DNA of 49,343 nt from Spartobacteria bacterium UBA5019 (lineage in GTDB: Bacteria > Verrucomicrobiota > Verrucomicrobiia > Chthoniobacterales > Terrimicrobiaceae): the NCBI GenBank assembly GCA_002396485.1, contig DGXZ01000029.1:44102-93444 (forward strand). Direction: 5' to 3'. Each line of letters begins with the position of its first letter. Position 1 is the stretch's first letter. The position numbers were made by a program, and so were the translations under genes. Shown one piece after another: positions 23,412 through 31,636 of this stretch. Under the pieces are notes generated by a model that ran no database searches, was not told the origin of the DNA, and saw only the letters and a program-made list of their open reading frames with translations.

Positions 23412-25046
23412 ATGAGCGAAACGGCAACACCAGTGAAGATGGTCAATGTGCAGATCGACGGGGAGTGGAAACAATTTCCCAAAGGCACGCGCGTGATCGA
23501 GGCCTGCATGCAGAGCGGCAAATTCATTCCGCATTACTGCTACCACCCCAAACTCAGCTCGCCGGGCAACTGCCGCATGTGTCTCGTAGAGACCGGCCGC
23601 CCGAAGATGACTCCCGACCGCCAGCCCGTGCTGGATGCCAATGGGAAGCCGGAGATCGGCTGGGGACCAAAGCCTGAGATCTGCTGCGCGATGGAAGTCG
23701 CCGAGGGAATGGGTGTTCGCACCTCCTCGCCGCTCGTCGAAGAATGCCGCAAGGGCGTGATGGAATTTTTGCTCATCAACCACCCGCTCGACTGTCCGAT
23801 TTGCGATCAAGCGGGCGAGTGCCGGTTGCAGGAATTTTCCGTCGAGTTCGGCAAGGGAGAGTCCCGTTTCATTGAAGACAAGGTGAAAAAGCCCAAGCGC
23901 GTGGACCTCGGCGAGCGCATCGTGCTCGACGACGAGCGCTGCATCATGTGCTCACGCTGCATCCGGTTCATGAAGGAAATCGCCCACGACGATGTGCTCG
24001 GCTTCCTGAATCGCGGTAGCTACACGACACTCTCGGTCTATCCCGGCAAGAAACTCGACAACAACTACTCGCTGAACACGGTGGATATCTGCCCCGTGGG
24101 CGCTCTCACCAGCAAGGACTTCCGCTTCAAGATGCGTGTCTGGTTTTTGAAGGAAACCAAGAGCATCGATGTGAATTGCGGCCTCGGCTCGAACATCCTG
24201 ATCTCCAGCCGCGAGAACACCGTTCACCGCATCACTCCACGCGACAACGATTTTGTGAATTCCTGCTGGATGCCGGACAGCCACCGCCTGAATTTCCACT
24301 ACCTCAGCAGCGAACTCCGCCTCACCGATCCGGTCGTGAAAGGCGAGGAGGCACCAGCGCATTGGACCCGAGCCCTCGCAGCGGCCGCCGAGCAGCTCAA
24401 GGGCCGTGATCCGGCCAAGACAGCCCTCATCGCCTCCGCCCGCATGACGAACGAGGAACTCTTCCTCGCACGCCGCCTCGCCGTGGGCCTGAAAATCGAG
24501 AATTTCGATGTGTTGCCCCGTCCTCAGAAGGGAGATGGATTCCTCATCTCGGATGATGGAAATCCCAACACCACCGGCGCAAAGCTCCTTGGCTTGGCCA
24601 CAGGAAAACTCCCCGCCATCGCGGCAGGTGTGGCCTCCGGCCAAATCACTGGCCTCATCGTGCTGGGAGAGGATGCCGTGGATTGCGGCATTTCCGAAGA
24701 GCACCTCAAAAATCTCGAAACGCTCGTGGTGACCGGCATTCTCGCCAACGCCACCACACGCCGCGCAACCGTTGTTCTGCCGACCAGCGCTTGGGCCGAG
24801 AAACGCGGCAGCATGATCAATATCAAAGGCCGCATCCAACGCCTCAACCAAGCCATCCAGCCTCCAGGCCAGGCCCACGACGACTGGGAAGTCCTGCGCG
24901 ATCTGGTGCAAGCGACAGGCGGTTCGAACGGAGTTTACACGATCGAGGAGGTCTTCAAAATGATGGCATCCGAGGTTCCTGCCCTACAAGGCCTGACACT
25001 CAGCCGCATCGGAGATCTCGGGACTCAACTCGCACTCAACTCCTAA
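23412..25046 (+). CDS. nuoG: NADH-quinone oxidoreductase subunit G
   Basis: 544 residues from ATG 23412. NuoG carries iron-sulfur clusters of the peripheral arm of complex I. The N-terminal 2Fe-2S ligands (YCYHPKLSSPGNCRMC), the His-ligated 4Fe-4S motif (HPLDCPICDQAGEC), and the CIMCSRC plus CPVGAL 4Fe-4S cluster are visible, followed by a molybdopterin-oxidoreductase-like domain that binds no cofactor in this family. This last domain is short compared with E. coli NuoG. No other nuo gene is in the window, so the operon is split or lies elsewhere. It is 2 nt from the next gene. Confidence 0.92.
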   Translation: MSETATPVKMVNVQIDGEWKQFPKGTRVIEACMQSGKFIPHYCYHPKLSSPGNCRMCLVETGRPKMTPDRQPVLDANGKPEIGWGPKPEICCAMEVAEGMGVRTSSPLVEECRKGVMEFLLINHPLDCPICDQAGECRLQEFSVEFGKGESRFIEDKVKKPKRVDLGERIVLDDERCIMCSRCIRFMKEIAHDDVLGFLNRGSYTTLSVYPGKKLDNNYSLNTVDICPVGALTSKDFRFKMRVWFLKETKSIDVNCGLGSNILISSRENTVHRITPRDNDFVNSCWMPDSHRLNFHYLSSELRLTDPVVKGEEAPAHWTRALAAAAEQLKGRDPAKTALIASARMTNEELFLARRLAVGLKIENFDVLPRPQKGDGFLISDDGNPNTTGAKLLGLATGKLPAIAAGVASGQITGLIVLGEDAVDCGISEEHLKNLETLVVTGILANATTRRATVVLPTSAWAEKRGSMINIKGRIQRLNQAIQPPGQAHDDWEVLRDLVQATGGSNGVYTIEEVFKMMASEVPALQGLTLSRIGDLGTQLALNS

Positions 25047-25048
25047 GA

Positions 25049-25741
25049 ATGCGCCGTCTTGCTCTCCTGGCAGCGGCCGCACTGGCTCTCGCCGGATGCG
25101 GAACACCGGAAACGCCGACACAGGCATCGACTTTGCGCGAGACACAAGTCGAGTGGCTGGGCAACCAGTGCTACCGCTTCACCTCGTCCATCGGCACCAC
25201 CATTCTGGCAAATCCCTACGCCGCGAAAACCGGTGGACGCACGCTCCCCTCGCCGCTCAAGAGCGATGTCGTCTTGATCACCTCCGAGCGCTCGGATTTC
25301 AACAACATCAACGCCGTCGACAGCCAACCTTCCGTCCTGCGCGGAGGTGTGGGAATCGGAGTCAACAATGTCACCGGCATCCGAATTCTAGGTGTTCCAA
25401 GTTACAGGAACCCAGAAATACCGGCATCCGACGGCATGAGCCTCTTGTTCACCTGGACGATGGATGGCATGCGCTTCTGCTTCGCTGGAGTCCCGACCCG
25501 CCCGCTGGATGCCGAGCAAATCTCCCAGATCGGAATGGTGGATGTCCTGCTCTTCAATCCAGAAATGCTCTCGTCCGATGCGCGCAGCCAGCTCGTTGCC
25601 CAGCTCCGGCCGCGCTTGGTCATTCCCACAGGCTCGCGTGGATGGACAACCGGCGGAGTGCACACGTCACAGGGGCCAAAATTTGCCTTCACCCGCGAAA
25701 TGCTGCCGCAGCAAACCACAACCCTGCTCTTCAATCCGTGA
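25049..25741 (+). CDS. MBL-fold (UlaG-like) lipoprotein lacking the metal ligands
   Basis: 230 residues with a signal sequence and lipobox LALAGC (Cys17). The fold pattern follows UlaG-type metallo-beta-lactamase proteins: VEWLGNQCYRFTS, TILANPYAAKTGG, then VDVLLFN and QLRPRLVIP. The usual HxHxDH loop reads TSERSDFNN (78-86), the GDLGHP-type site reads AGVPTRP, and the final PMHY-type His is PTGSR. All expected metal-binding His are gone, so it is probably not a hydrolase and may be a binding or structural protein. It starts 2 nt after nuoG and overlaps purD by 4 nt. Confidence 0.72.
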   Translation: MRRLALLAAAALALAGCGTPETPTQASTLRETQVEWLGNQCYRFTSSIGTTILANPYAAKTGGRTLPSPLKSDVVLITSERSDFNNINAVDSQPSVLRGGVGIGVNNVTGIRILGVPSYRNPEIPASDGMSLLFTWTMDGMRFCFAGVPTRPLDAEQISQIGMVDVLLFNPEMLSSDARSQLVAQLRPRLVIPTGSRGWTTGGVHTSQGPKFAFTREMLPQQTTTLLFNP

Positions 25742-27015
25742 CCAAACGAGTTCTCATCACTGGCTCTGGGGGGCGCGAACACGCCTTGGCTTGGAAGCTC
25801 AGCCAATCCGCTGGCGTGGAAAAAATCTTCATCGCCCCGGGCAATGCCGGCACAGCAGCCATCGGCGAGAATGTGCCCATTGCCCCCGATGATGTTTCGA
25901 GCCTTGTCGCCTTTGCAAAATCCAATGCCATCGACTTCACAGTCGTCGGCCCCGATGATGCGCTGGCGGCGGGAGTCGTCGATGCCTTTGAAGATGCGGG
26001 TTTGAAAATTTTCGGCCCGCGCGCGGCGGCCGCCCGCCTCGAATCATCGAAGGCGTTTGCGAAGGATTTCATGATCCGCCACGGAATTCCTACGGCGGAC
26101 TACCGCGAATTCACCGACAGCACGGCGGCCCGGGAATACTGCCGCGCCGCAAAATATCCGCTCGTGGTGAAGGCAGATGGGCTCGCTCTCGGCAAAGGCG
26201 TGATCATCGCCGCAAATTTCTCCGAGGCCGACGCCGCCTTGCGGCTCTGTATGGAAGACCTCGCTTTTGGCGAGGCCGGAAGCCGCGTCGTCATCGAGGA
26301 ATTCCTTGAAGGCGTCGAATGCTCGATCCACGCCCTCGTGGACGGTTCCACCTATCTTCTTTTCCCCGATTGCCGCGACCACAAAAAAGCCCACGACGGC
26401 GACCAGGGGCCGAATACCGGCGGCATGGGCACCATCAGCCCAAGCGGATCGGTGGATGACGCCCTGCGCGCCCGGATTCGCACCGAAATTCTCGACCGCT
26501 TCATTGCTGGCATCCAAAAAGACAACCTCGACTTCCGTGGCATGCTCTTCCCCGGCCTCATGCTCACCGCCTCAGGCCCGAAGGTTCTGGAATTCAACTG
26601 CCGCTGGGGCGACCCCGAGACGCAAGTTCTCGTGCGGCGCTTGGAGTCCGATCTCCTGCCACTCCTGGAATCCACCGCCGCAGGCGCGCTCGGAGCGGCA
26701 ACTCCCGCGTGGGATAAAAAAGCCGCCGTCTGCGTGGTACTCGCCTCGGGCGGGTATCCGGGCTCCTACGAAAAAGGCAAAGCCATTAGCGGCCTCGCCG
26801 ATGCCGCCAGCCTCGATGAAGTGGAGGTTTTCCATGCCGGAACGAAGGCCGTGAATGGCGAAATCGCAACCAACGGTGGCCGTGTGCTGGGCGTCACCGC
26901 CAAGGCGGAAACCCTGGAAGCCGCGCGCAGCCTGGCATACAGAGCGGCTGATCAAATTTCGTTCGCAGGTGTGCAGCGCCGGAACGATATTGGCGCCACA
27001 CCGACCCACTCATGA
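25738..27015 (+). CDS. purD: Phosphoribosylamine-glycine ligase
   Basis: 425 residues from a GTG whose bases overlap the previous stop (GTGA). PurD joins 5-phosphoribosylamine and glycine with ATP in purine synthesis. The opening RVLITGSGGREHALAWKL, the ATP-grasp segments VVKADGLALGKGV and VVIEEFLEG, the DHKKAHDGDQGPNTGGMG signature and FNCRWGDPETQ are all present. The length is normal. Downstream it overlaps the S41-like gene by 4 nt; it is not with other pur genes. Confidence 0.96.
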   Translation: MTKRVLITGSGGREHALAWKLSQSAGVEKIFIAPGNAGTAAIGENVPIAPDDVSSLVAFAKSNAIDFTVVGPDDALAAGVVDAFEDAGLKIFGPRAAAARLESSKAFAKDFMIRHGIPTADYREFTDSTAAREYCRAAKYPLVVKADGLALGKGVIIAANFSEADAALRLCMEDLAFGEAGSRVVIEEFLEGVECSIHALVDGSTYLLFPDCRDHKKAHDGDQGPNTGGMGTISPSGSVDDALRARIRTEILDRFIAGIQKDNLDFRGMLFPGLMLTASGPKVLEFNCRWGDPETQVLVRRLESDLLPLLESTAAGALGAATPAWDKKAAVCVVLASGGYPGSYEKGKAISGLADAASLDEVEVFHAGTKAVNGEIATNGGRVLGVTAKAETLEAARSLAYRAADQISFAGVQRRNDIGATPTHS

Positions 27016-28061
27016 AATTCTTCCCCCTCGTTCTGTCCGCCTGCCTCACGGCAACCGCTCTGGCAGAGGATGTGCCCACCCCTGACAAGCCCTCCCCAAC
27101 GCCAACTCCTACTTTGAGGGAAGCGGTGGATTCCTTGGATGAATCACAAATCCAAAAAGCCATCGACGCCTTGGAAGCGAACTACCTGTCCCCCGAAGCG
27201 CTCGACAGTGCTTCGCGTCAGAGGGCACTTTTGGAGGGCCTGCTTCTTCGTCTCGGTGCTGGAGCCGATTTGAATCAAGCGGGGAATGCCACTTCAAAGC
27301 CCGTTCCCTTTCTAGCCGAAATTCTCGATGGCCGCATCGGTTACATTCGGCCCGGAGCGATGGATGCCGCTGCGCTCAAGCAGACAGACTCCGCCCTCGT
27401 CAACTTCGCCGACAAATCGATTCCCGCCGTGATCCTCGACCTCCGGGGCATACCACGAGGCACGGAATTCGACATCGCAGCCGATTTCGCAAGACGCTTT
27501 TGTCCCAAAGGCAAAATCCTTTTCACCATCGAAAAACCCAACGCCAAACAGGAACGAATCCTGACCGCAGACCGGGATGCCGTTTTCCATGGCATACTTG
27601 TGGTTCTAACCGATGCCGACACCTCAGGAGCAGCCGAGGCACTTGCTGCCACGCTGCGCGCAAATTCAAGCGGCATGATTGTGGGAGCCAAGACCGCAGG
27701 CGGCGCGGTGGAGTTTTCCGAATTTCCCATCGGCGGAGGCAAAACGCTCCGCCTAGCCGTCTCCCGCGTCTCGCTTCCCGGCTCAGGTCCGGTTTTCCCG
27801 AACGGACTAAAGCCCGACATCGAAATAAGCCTTCCCGCCGAAACACAGAAAAAAATCTTCGAACTCACCAAGGAAAAAGGCGTGAGCCAGTTCGTCTTCG
27901 ATAACGAGCGCCCCCGCATGAACGAAGCGGCGTTGGTCGCCAACACCAACCCGGAAATCTCAAGCACCGACGAGTCCGACGACGACAGCGAACCCCTCCG
28001 CGACACCGTTCTGCAACGCGCCGTCGATCTCGTGACGGCGATTTCCTTCTACAAGAAGTAG
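27012..28061 (+). CDS. Secreted S41-family peptidase-like protein without PDZ domain
   Basis: 349 residues with a signal peptide (MKFFPLVLSACLTATALA). The centre resembles the catalytic core of C-terminal processing peptidases: RIGYIRPGAM, a VILDLRGIPRG strand, Ser205 in DTSGAAEA and Lys227 in VGAKTAGG, which fit the Ser-Lys dyad. No PDZ domain is visible, unlike CtpA at 46254-47510. The C-terminus is acidic (STDESDDDSEP). Activity is plausible but unproven. Coupled to purD by an ATGA overlap. Confidence 0.72.
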   Translation: MKFFPLVLSACLTATALAEDVPTPDKPSPTPTPTLREAVDSLDESQIQKAIDALEANYLSPEALDSASRQRALLEGLLLRLGAGADLNQAGNATSKPVPFLAEILDGRIGYIRPGAMDAAALKQTDSALVNFADKSIPAVILDLRGIPRGTEFDIAADFARRFCPKGKILFTIEKPNAKQERILTADRDAVFHGILVVLTDADTSGAAEALAATLRANSSGMIVGAKTAGGAVEFSEFPIGGGKTLRLAVSRVSLPGSGPVFPNGLKPDIEISLPAETQKKIFELTKEKGVSQFVFDNERPRMNEAALVANTNPEISSTDESDDDSEPLRDTVLQRAVDLVTAISFYKK

Positions 28062-28153
28062 GTCACCTGCAGCGCTTGGGGGGTATCAAAGCACTTTTTC
28101 ATGGTGAGAAATTATTGTTTTTCATTTTGTAAAACATAGGCGAACTTCACCCA

Positions 28154-28384
28154 ATGAAGACAATGACCGTCCGTGAAATGAAAGCCCACTGGTCGCAAGT
28201 TGAACAATTGGTGGCCAATGGCGAGATCATAGAAGTCTTGAACCGGGGAAAGCCCAGGGTTCGGTTGGTTCCGGCGGGCGGGCGTCAGCGTGTGATTTGG
28301 GACGATCATTTGGCCACGGCAATTCCCAACAAGGGGGCTTCCGCAATGGAGACGCTTGACCGGGATCGGGGAGGCCGCTGGTAA
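28154..28384 (+). CDS. Phd/YefM-type antitoxin
   Basis: 76 residues. The opening KTMTVREMKAHWSQVEQLVANGE and EVLNRGKPRVRLVPAG are typical of the Phd/YefM DNA-binding fold; the tail IPNKGASAMETLDRDRGGRW would wrap the toxin. It starts 3 nt before a broken PIN toxin gene. An antitoxin left with a damaged toxin may persist as a regulator or be decaying. Confidence 0.82.
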   Translation: MKTMTVREMKAHWSQVEQLVANGEIIEVLNRGKPRVRLVPAGGRQRVIWDDHLATAIPNKGASAMETLDRDRGGRW

Positions 28385-28387
28385 GGC

Positions 28388-28828
28388 ATGCTCTATCTGG
28401 ATACCAGCGCGCTTTTGAAACTCTACCTCCGCTAGCAGGGCTCCGAGTGGGTGCAGGAGCAAGTCGAGGCCCAGAGCGACCCGCTCCCAGTTTGGGAATT
28501 GCAGGAGGCGGAACTGACAAATGCTCTGCGATTGAAAGTATTTTGGCGCGATATCACAGCGGCACAAGCTGATCGTCAACTGGCTCATTTCCGCTCCCGC
28601 AAAGAGCGCGGCCAATATATCTTCCCTCACCTCGATCGAGCGGCACTCATGGAGCGCTTTCGCCAACTCTCCCTTCACAGCATGAAAATCGGCACCCGCA
28701 CCTTGGATGTGATGCATGTGGCGTGCGCCTGTGAAATTCAGGCAAACACATTTGTTTCCTTCGACGAGCGGCAATGCGCCCTGGCCAAACTCGCTGGGCT
28801 AAAAGTGCTCGAGCCGATTGCCATGTGA
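28388..28828 (+). pseudogene. PIN-domain toxin gene with an in-frame TAG at codon 16
   Basis: ATG 28388 opens MLYLDTSALLKLYLR, a standard PIN start with the first catalytic Asp, then TAG at 28433-28435, then QGSEWVQEQVEAQ and a full PIN remainder to 28828 (TRTLDVMHVACA, FVSFDERQ). A single change (GAG to TAG) would explain it. A GTG at 28451 could restart translation, but that product would lack the first Asp. The rest of the frame is undamaged, so the mutation is probably recent, unless the stop is read through. Confidence 0.8.
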
Positions 28829-28854
28829 AAAAGTCATTCCTCTGACGACCCGGT

Positions 28855-29289
28855 TCACTTGCGTTTCTTCGCCGTATGCGTCGCGGTAACAGTCAAAGCC
28901 AAGCCACCTCGTGCGGCGAAGGCACCGATGACTGTCATACTCTCGGGCGCGCACACGGCAACAAGGTCATCGAGGATGCGGTTCACGATCTGCTCGTTGA
29001 AGGACGGCGTGTTCCGGAATGCGGCAAGATAATACTTGAGCGACTTTGTCTCCACGCAGCGCGCAGCGGGCACATACTCTATGACGATCTCTGCGTAATC
29101 CGGCTGCCCGGTCACGGGACACACTGACGAAAAATCCTCCGTGTCCACCCGCACCACATAACCACGGCTGGGATGGCTGTTCGGAAAGGTTTCCAAAATT
29201 TCCACCGATGGCTCTTGGGGTAGTGCGGATGCGCTACCGAGGAGACGGAGGGACTTGGCGGGTTTTTCTTTGAAGGATTTTTTGCTCAT
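28855..29289 (-). CDS. queF: NADPH-dependent 7-cyano-7-deazaguanine reductase QueF (short type)
   Basis: 144 residues, the monofunctional-domain QueF type. It reduces preQ0 to preQ1 in queuosine synthesis. The catalytic Cys57 in FSSVCPVTGQPD with nearby Asp64, and the NADPH-binding CVETKSLKYYL motif, are present. It converges with the PIN pseudogene. FolE2, which supplies the first intermediate of this route, is encoded at 4664-5467. No preQ1 riboswitch was recognised in the 138 bp on its 5' side. Confidence 0.94.
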   Translation of the reverse strand: MSKKSFKEKPAKSLRLLGSASALPQEPSVEILETFPNSHPSRGYVVRVDTEDFSSVCPVTGQPDYAEIVIEYVPAARCVETKSLKYYLAAFRNTPSFNEQIVNRILDDLVAVCAPESMTVIGAFAARGGLALTVTATHTAKKRK

Positions 29290-29427
29290 GGCCTAAGCTT
29301 GGCAGGGCGACATCGCGGATTCCAGAAACAATCCACCGCATGCTGCGGAGACCACAACTTTTGCTTCAAGAGGCCAAGGGAAACATCCATCATTCGTCTA
29401 CAGACTTAGTTTAGCAGGAGTTCAAAA

Positions 29428-30402
29428 ATGAAACTGATCGTTCAACCCGACGAGGGAGCCACACCCGTCATCGAATTCATCCGCTCGGCGCGAACGAGCC
29501 TCATTCTCAAACAATTCACCTTCACGCATCCCAAAATCCTGCAAGCGTTGCTGGATTCGCATGCAGCCGGCGTTGCCGTGCGCGTGATGTTGAACGCCAA
29601 GCGCTCGGGTGGTGACCGGGCGAATGATGAAACCTTCGCCGCCTTGGAAAAAGCAGGTGTGCCTGTGCACTGGTCGAATCCGGATTTCTATGTCACGCAC
29701 GAAAAGTCCATGGTCGCCGATGGATCGCGGGCCATGGTTGCCACCTACAACCTTTGCGAAAAGTATTTCACCCGCACCAGGGACTACGGTCTCGTTTTCG
29801 AAAACACCGCCCAAGCAGAGCAGATCACGGAATGTTTCGATGCCGATTGGAACAGGACCGCCTGGACGCCTTCAGCGGATACCGGCCTTGTCTGGAGCAA
29901 CAGTGGCTCCCGGCTTGCCGTCGCAAGGTTTATAGATGCCGCTGAGGAATCCCTGCTCGTGCAGCACCCGAAGTTCGTCGATGCCGCCGTGCTAGACCGC
30001 ATCGTCGAAGCCGCCTCGCGCGGAGTGAAGGTGCGTGTGCTGTGCGGGGGACGCCACGGCATCAGCGAATGCGACATCCTCGACACATTTGCCTCGCTGC
30101 GCATGATGCACCGTGCAGGAGCAAAGATTCACAAGCAAAAAAAACTCCGCGTCCACGCGAAGCTCCTCGTGGCGGACGAAAAGCGCGCCTTCCTGGGTTC
30201 GATGAACCTCGACCGCTCCGCCTTCGATCTCCGGCGCGAACTGGGGATCACCCTCACCCAGCGAGAGGTCGTTTCCAAACTGATGGAAACCTTCCACCAC
30301 GACTGGGAGGAGTCGCACCACTACGACGCGCCGGATCCGCTGGACCCCGCCCAGCACCACGAGAACGACTTCCCGCACGATCCCGAGTTGCATCATGAGT
30401 GA
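29428..30402 (+). CDS. Phospholipase D-like protein (cardiolipin synthase family)
   Basis: 324 residues with two HKD motifs: His91-Lys93-Asp98 (THEKSMVADGS) and His242-Lys244-Asp249 (VHAKLLVADEK), each followed by the expected small-residue strand (ATYN, GSMNLD). Such enzymes transfer phosphatidyl groups or cleave phosphodiesters. No signal peptide or membrane helix is visible, unlike standard cardiolipin synthases, so the substrate is open. The tail is rich in His, Asp and Pro. A GGAG lies 10 nt before the ATG. It overlaps the next gene by 8 nt. Confidence 0.85.
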   Translation: MKLIVQPDEGATPVIEFIRSARTSLILKQFTFTHPKILQALLDSHAAGVAVRVMLNAKRSGGDRANDETFAALEKAGVPVHWSNPDFYVTHEKSMVADGSRAMVATYNLCEKYFTRTRDYGLVFENTAQAEQITECFDADWNRTAWTPSADTGLVWSNSGSRLAVARFIDAAEESLLVQHPKFVDAAVLDRIVEAASRGVKVRVLCGGRHGISECDILDTFASLRMMHRAGAKIHKQKKLRVHAKLLVADEKRAFLGSMNLDRSAFDLRRELGITLTQREVVSKLMETFHHDWEESHHYDAPDPLDPAQHHENDFPHDPELHHE

Positions 30403-30946
30403 CGCTGCAAAGGCGCGCCCCTCGCTTGCGGAGTTGGCGCTCACTTTCAACCACATCTCGCTGGCCTCCTTCGGCGGCGGTCTCTCGGCGTGGTCGCGCG
30501 AGGTTGTGGTCGTGGAGAAGAAATGGATGAGCGAAGAGGAGTTTTTGAGCATTCTCACGATGTGCCGCATCCTCCCCGGGGCGAACCAGGTGAATGTGGC
30601 TATTTTCGTCGGAGCGAAATTCCTCGGTCTGCCAGGCGCCATCGCCGCTGTCTTTGGTCTCACATTTTTACCGGCAGTTCTCATCCTCCTGCTCGGAGCC
30701 GCCTATTTCCGATACAGCCATGTGTCGGCCCTCCAAGACGCACTGAAAGGCGCGGCAGCCGGAGCGATCGCACTCACCCTCTCGATGGCTTTCAAAACGG
30801 GACGCAAATGCCTCCTCGGCGCCGTTCCCTGGATTCTTTTCGCTGCCACATTTTTCCTGAACGGCATCCTGCGCTGGCCACTCTTCGGCGTCCTCGCACT
30901 CACCGCACCGCTCGCTCTGCTCTGGGCCTGGCCCAAGACGAAATGA
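30395..30946 (+). CDS. Chromate transporter, N-terminal half-size subunit (second pair)
   Basis: 183 residues. The half-domain signature is clear: SFGGGLSAW, KKWMSEEEFL, LPGANQVNVAIFVG, then hydrophobic helices. Same arrangement as 1023-1586 but diverged. It overlaps the phospholipase D-like gene by 8 nt and the partner half by 4 nt (ATGA), so all three are probably one transcript. Anion substrate is inferred from the family. Confidence 0.86.
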   Translation: MSDAAKARPSLAELALTFNHISLASFGGGLSAWSREVVVVEKKWMSEEEFLSILTMCRILPGANQVNVAIFVGAKFLGLPGAIAAVFGLTFLPAVLILLLGAAYFRYSHVSALQDALKGAAAGAIALTLSMAFKTGRKCLLGAVPWILFAATFFLNGILRWPLFGVLALTAPLALLWAWPKTK

Positions 30947-31476
30947 AAGACGACGGCCTCAACCTCATCCATGTGCTGATCCTCTTCAGCTCGCTGTCGC
31001 TTCTTTCCATCGGCGGCGGCAATACTGTCATCCCGGAAATGCACCGCAAGGCGGTGGAAAGCTATTCCTGGATGAACGGAAAACAATTCGCCGACCTCTT
31101 CGCGATCTCGCAAGCCGCCCCCGGCCCCAGCATTCTGCTCGTCACACTCATCGGATACAAAGCGGCAGGCATAACCGGAGCCGTCCTGGCAACCGTGGCC
31201 ATGATCCTGCCGGCAGGCATCCTCGTGTATCTTGTGAGCCGCCTCTGGAGCCGCTCGGCGGATTCCCCCCTCCGCTCTGCCATCGAAAGAGGCTTCGCAC
31301 CCCTCACTGTCGGACTCGTCCTCGCCAGCGGTTGGGTGGTGAGCAAATCCGCCGATCACGACTGGCGCGCCTGGCTTCTCACCGGCGCCTGCACACTCCT
31401 CTGCACCACGACAAAAACCAACCCCATCCTCATCGTCGGCGGTGCCGCTCTCATCGGCTGGCTTGGCTGGGTTTGA
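30943..31476 (+). CDS. Chromate transporter, C-terminal half-size subunit (second pair)
   Basis: 177 residues. SIGGGNTVIPEM, FAISQAAPGPSILLVTLIGY and the final GGAALIGWLGWV mark the second ChrA half. It should pair with the preceding subunit in the inner membrane. The start ATG shares bases with the upstream stop. A perfect 34 bp palindrome lies 44 bp after its stop. Confidence 0.86.
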   Translation: MKDDGLNLIHVLILFSSLSLLSIGGGNTVIPEMHRKAVESYSWMNGKQFADLFAISQAAPGPSILLVTLIGYKAAGITGAVLATVAMILPAGILVYLVSRLWSRSADSPLRSAIERGFAPLTVGLVLASGWVVSKSADHDWRAWLLTGACTLLCTTTKTNPILIVGGAALIGWLGWV

Positions 31477-31520
31477 AAAATTTTCCACCCAAAAAGCGAT
31501 CCAGTGCAGTGCGAAAACGG

Positions 31521-31554
31521 ACCAAAAATTTGGACGATCGTCCAAATTTTTGGT
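31521..31554. promoter_or_regulatory. Perfect 34 bp palindrome between the chromate transporter and spmAB
   Basis: Arms of 17 bp starting ACCAAAAATTTGGAC meet at a central GATC without any mismatch. As RNA it folds into a long hairpin, but no T run follows. It may be an operator for a dimeric regulator, a terminator, or a recombination site. It ends 82 bp before the spmAB ATG. Confidence 0.55.
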
Positions 31555-31636
31555 TCGCTGACCGGGGAAGAAGAACAGTTCGTGCGGGGAATTTAGCCCT
31601 TTTCGGATGGCGTTTGTTTAAGGCAACCTTGTCCGC

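Noticed and set aside
29290..29427. PreQ1 riboswitch upstream of queF
   Set aside because: No C-rich loop and A-rich tail of the preQ1 aptamer were found on the minus strand in this interval.
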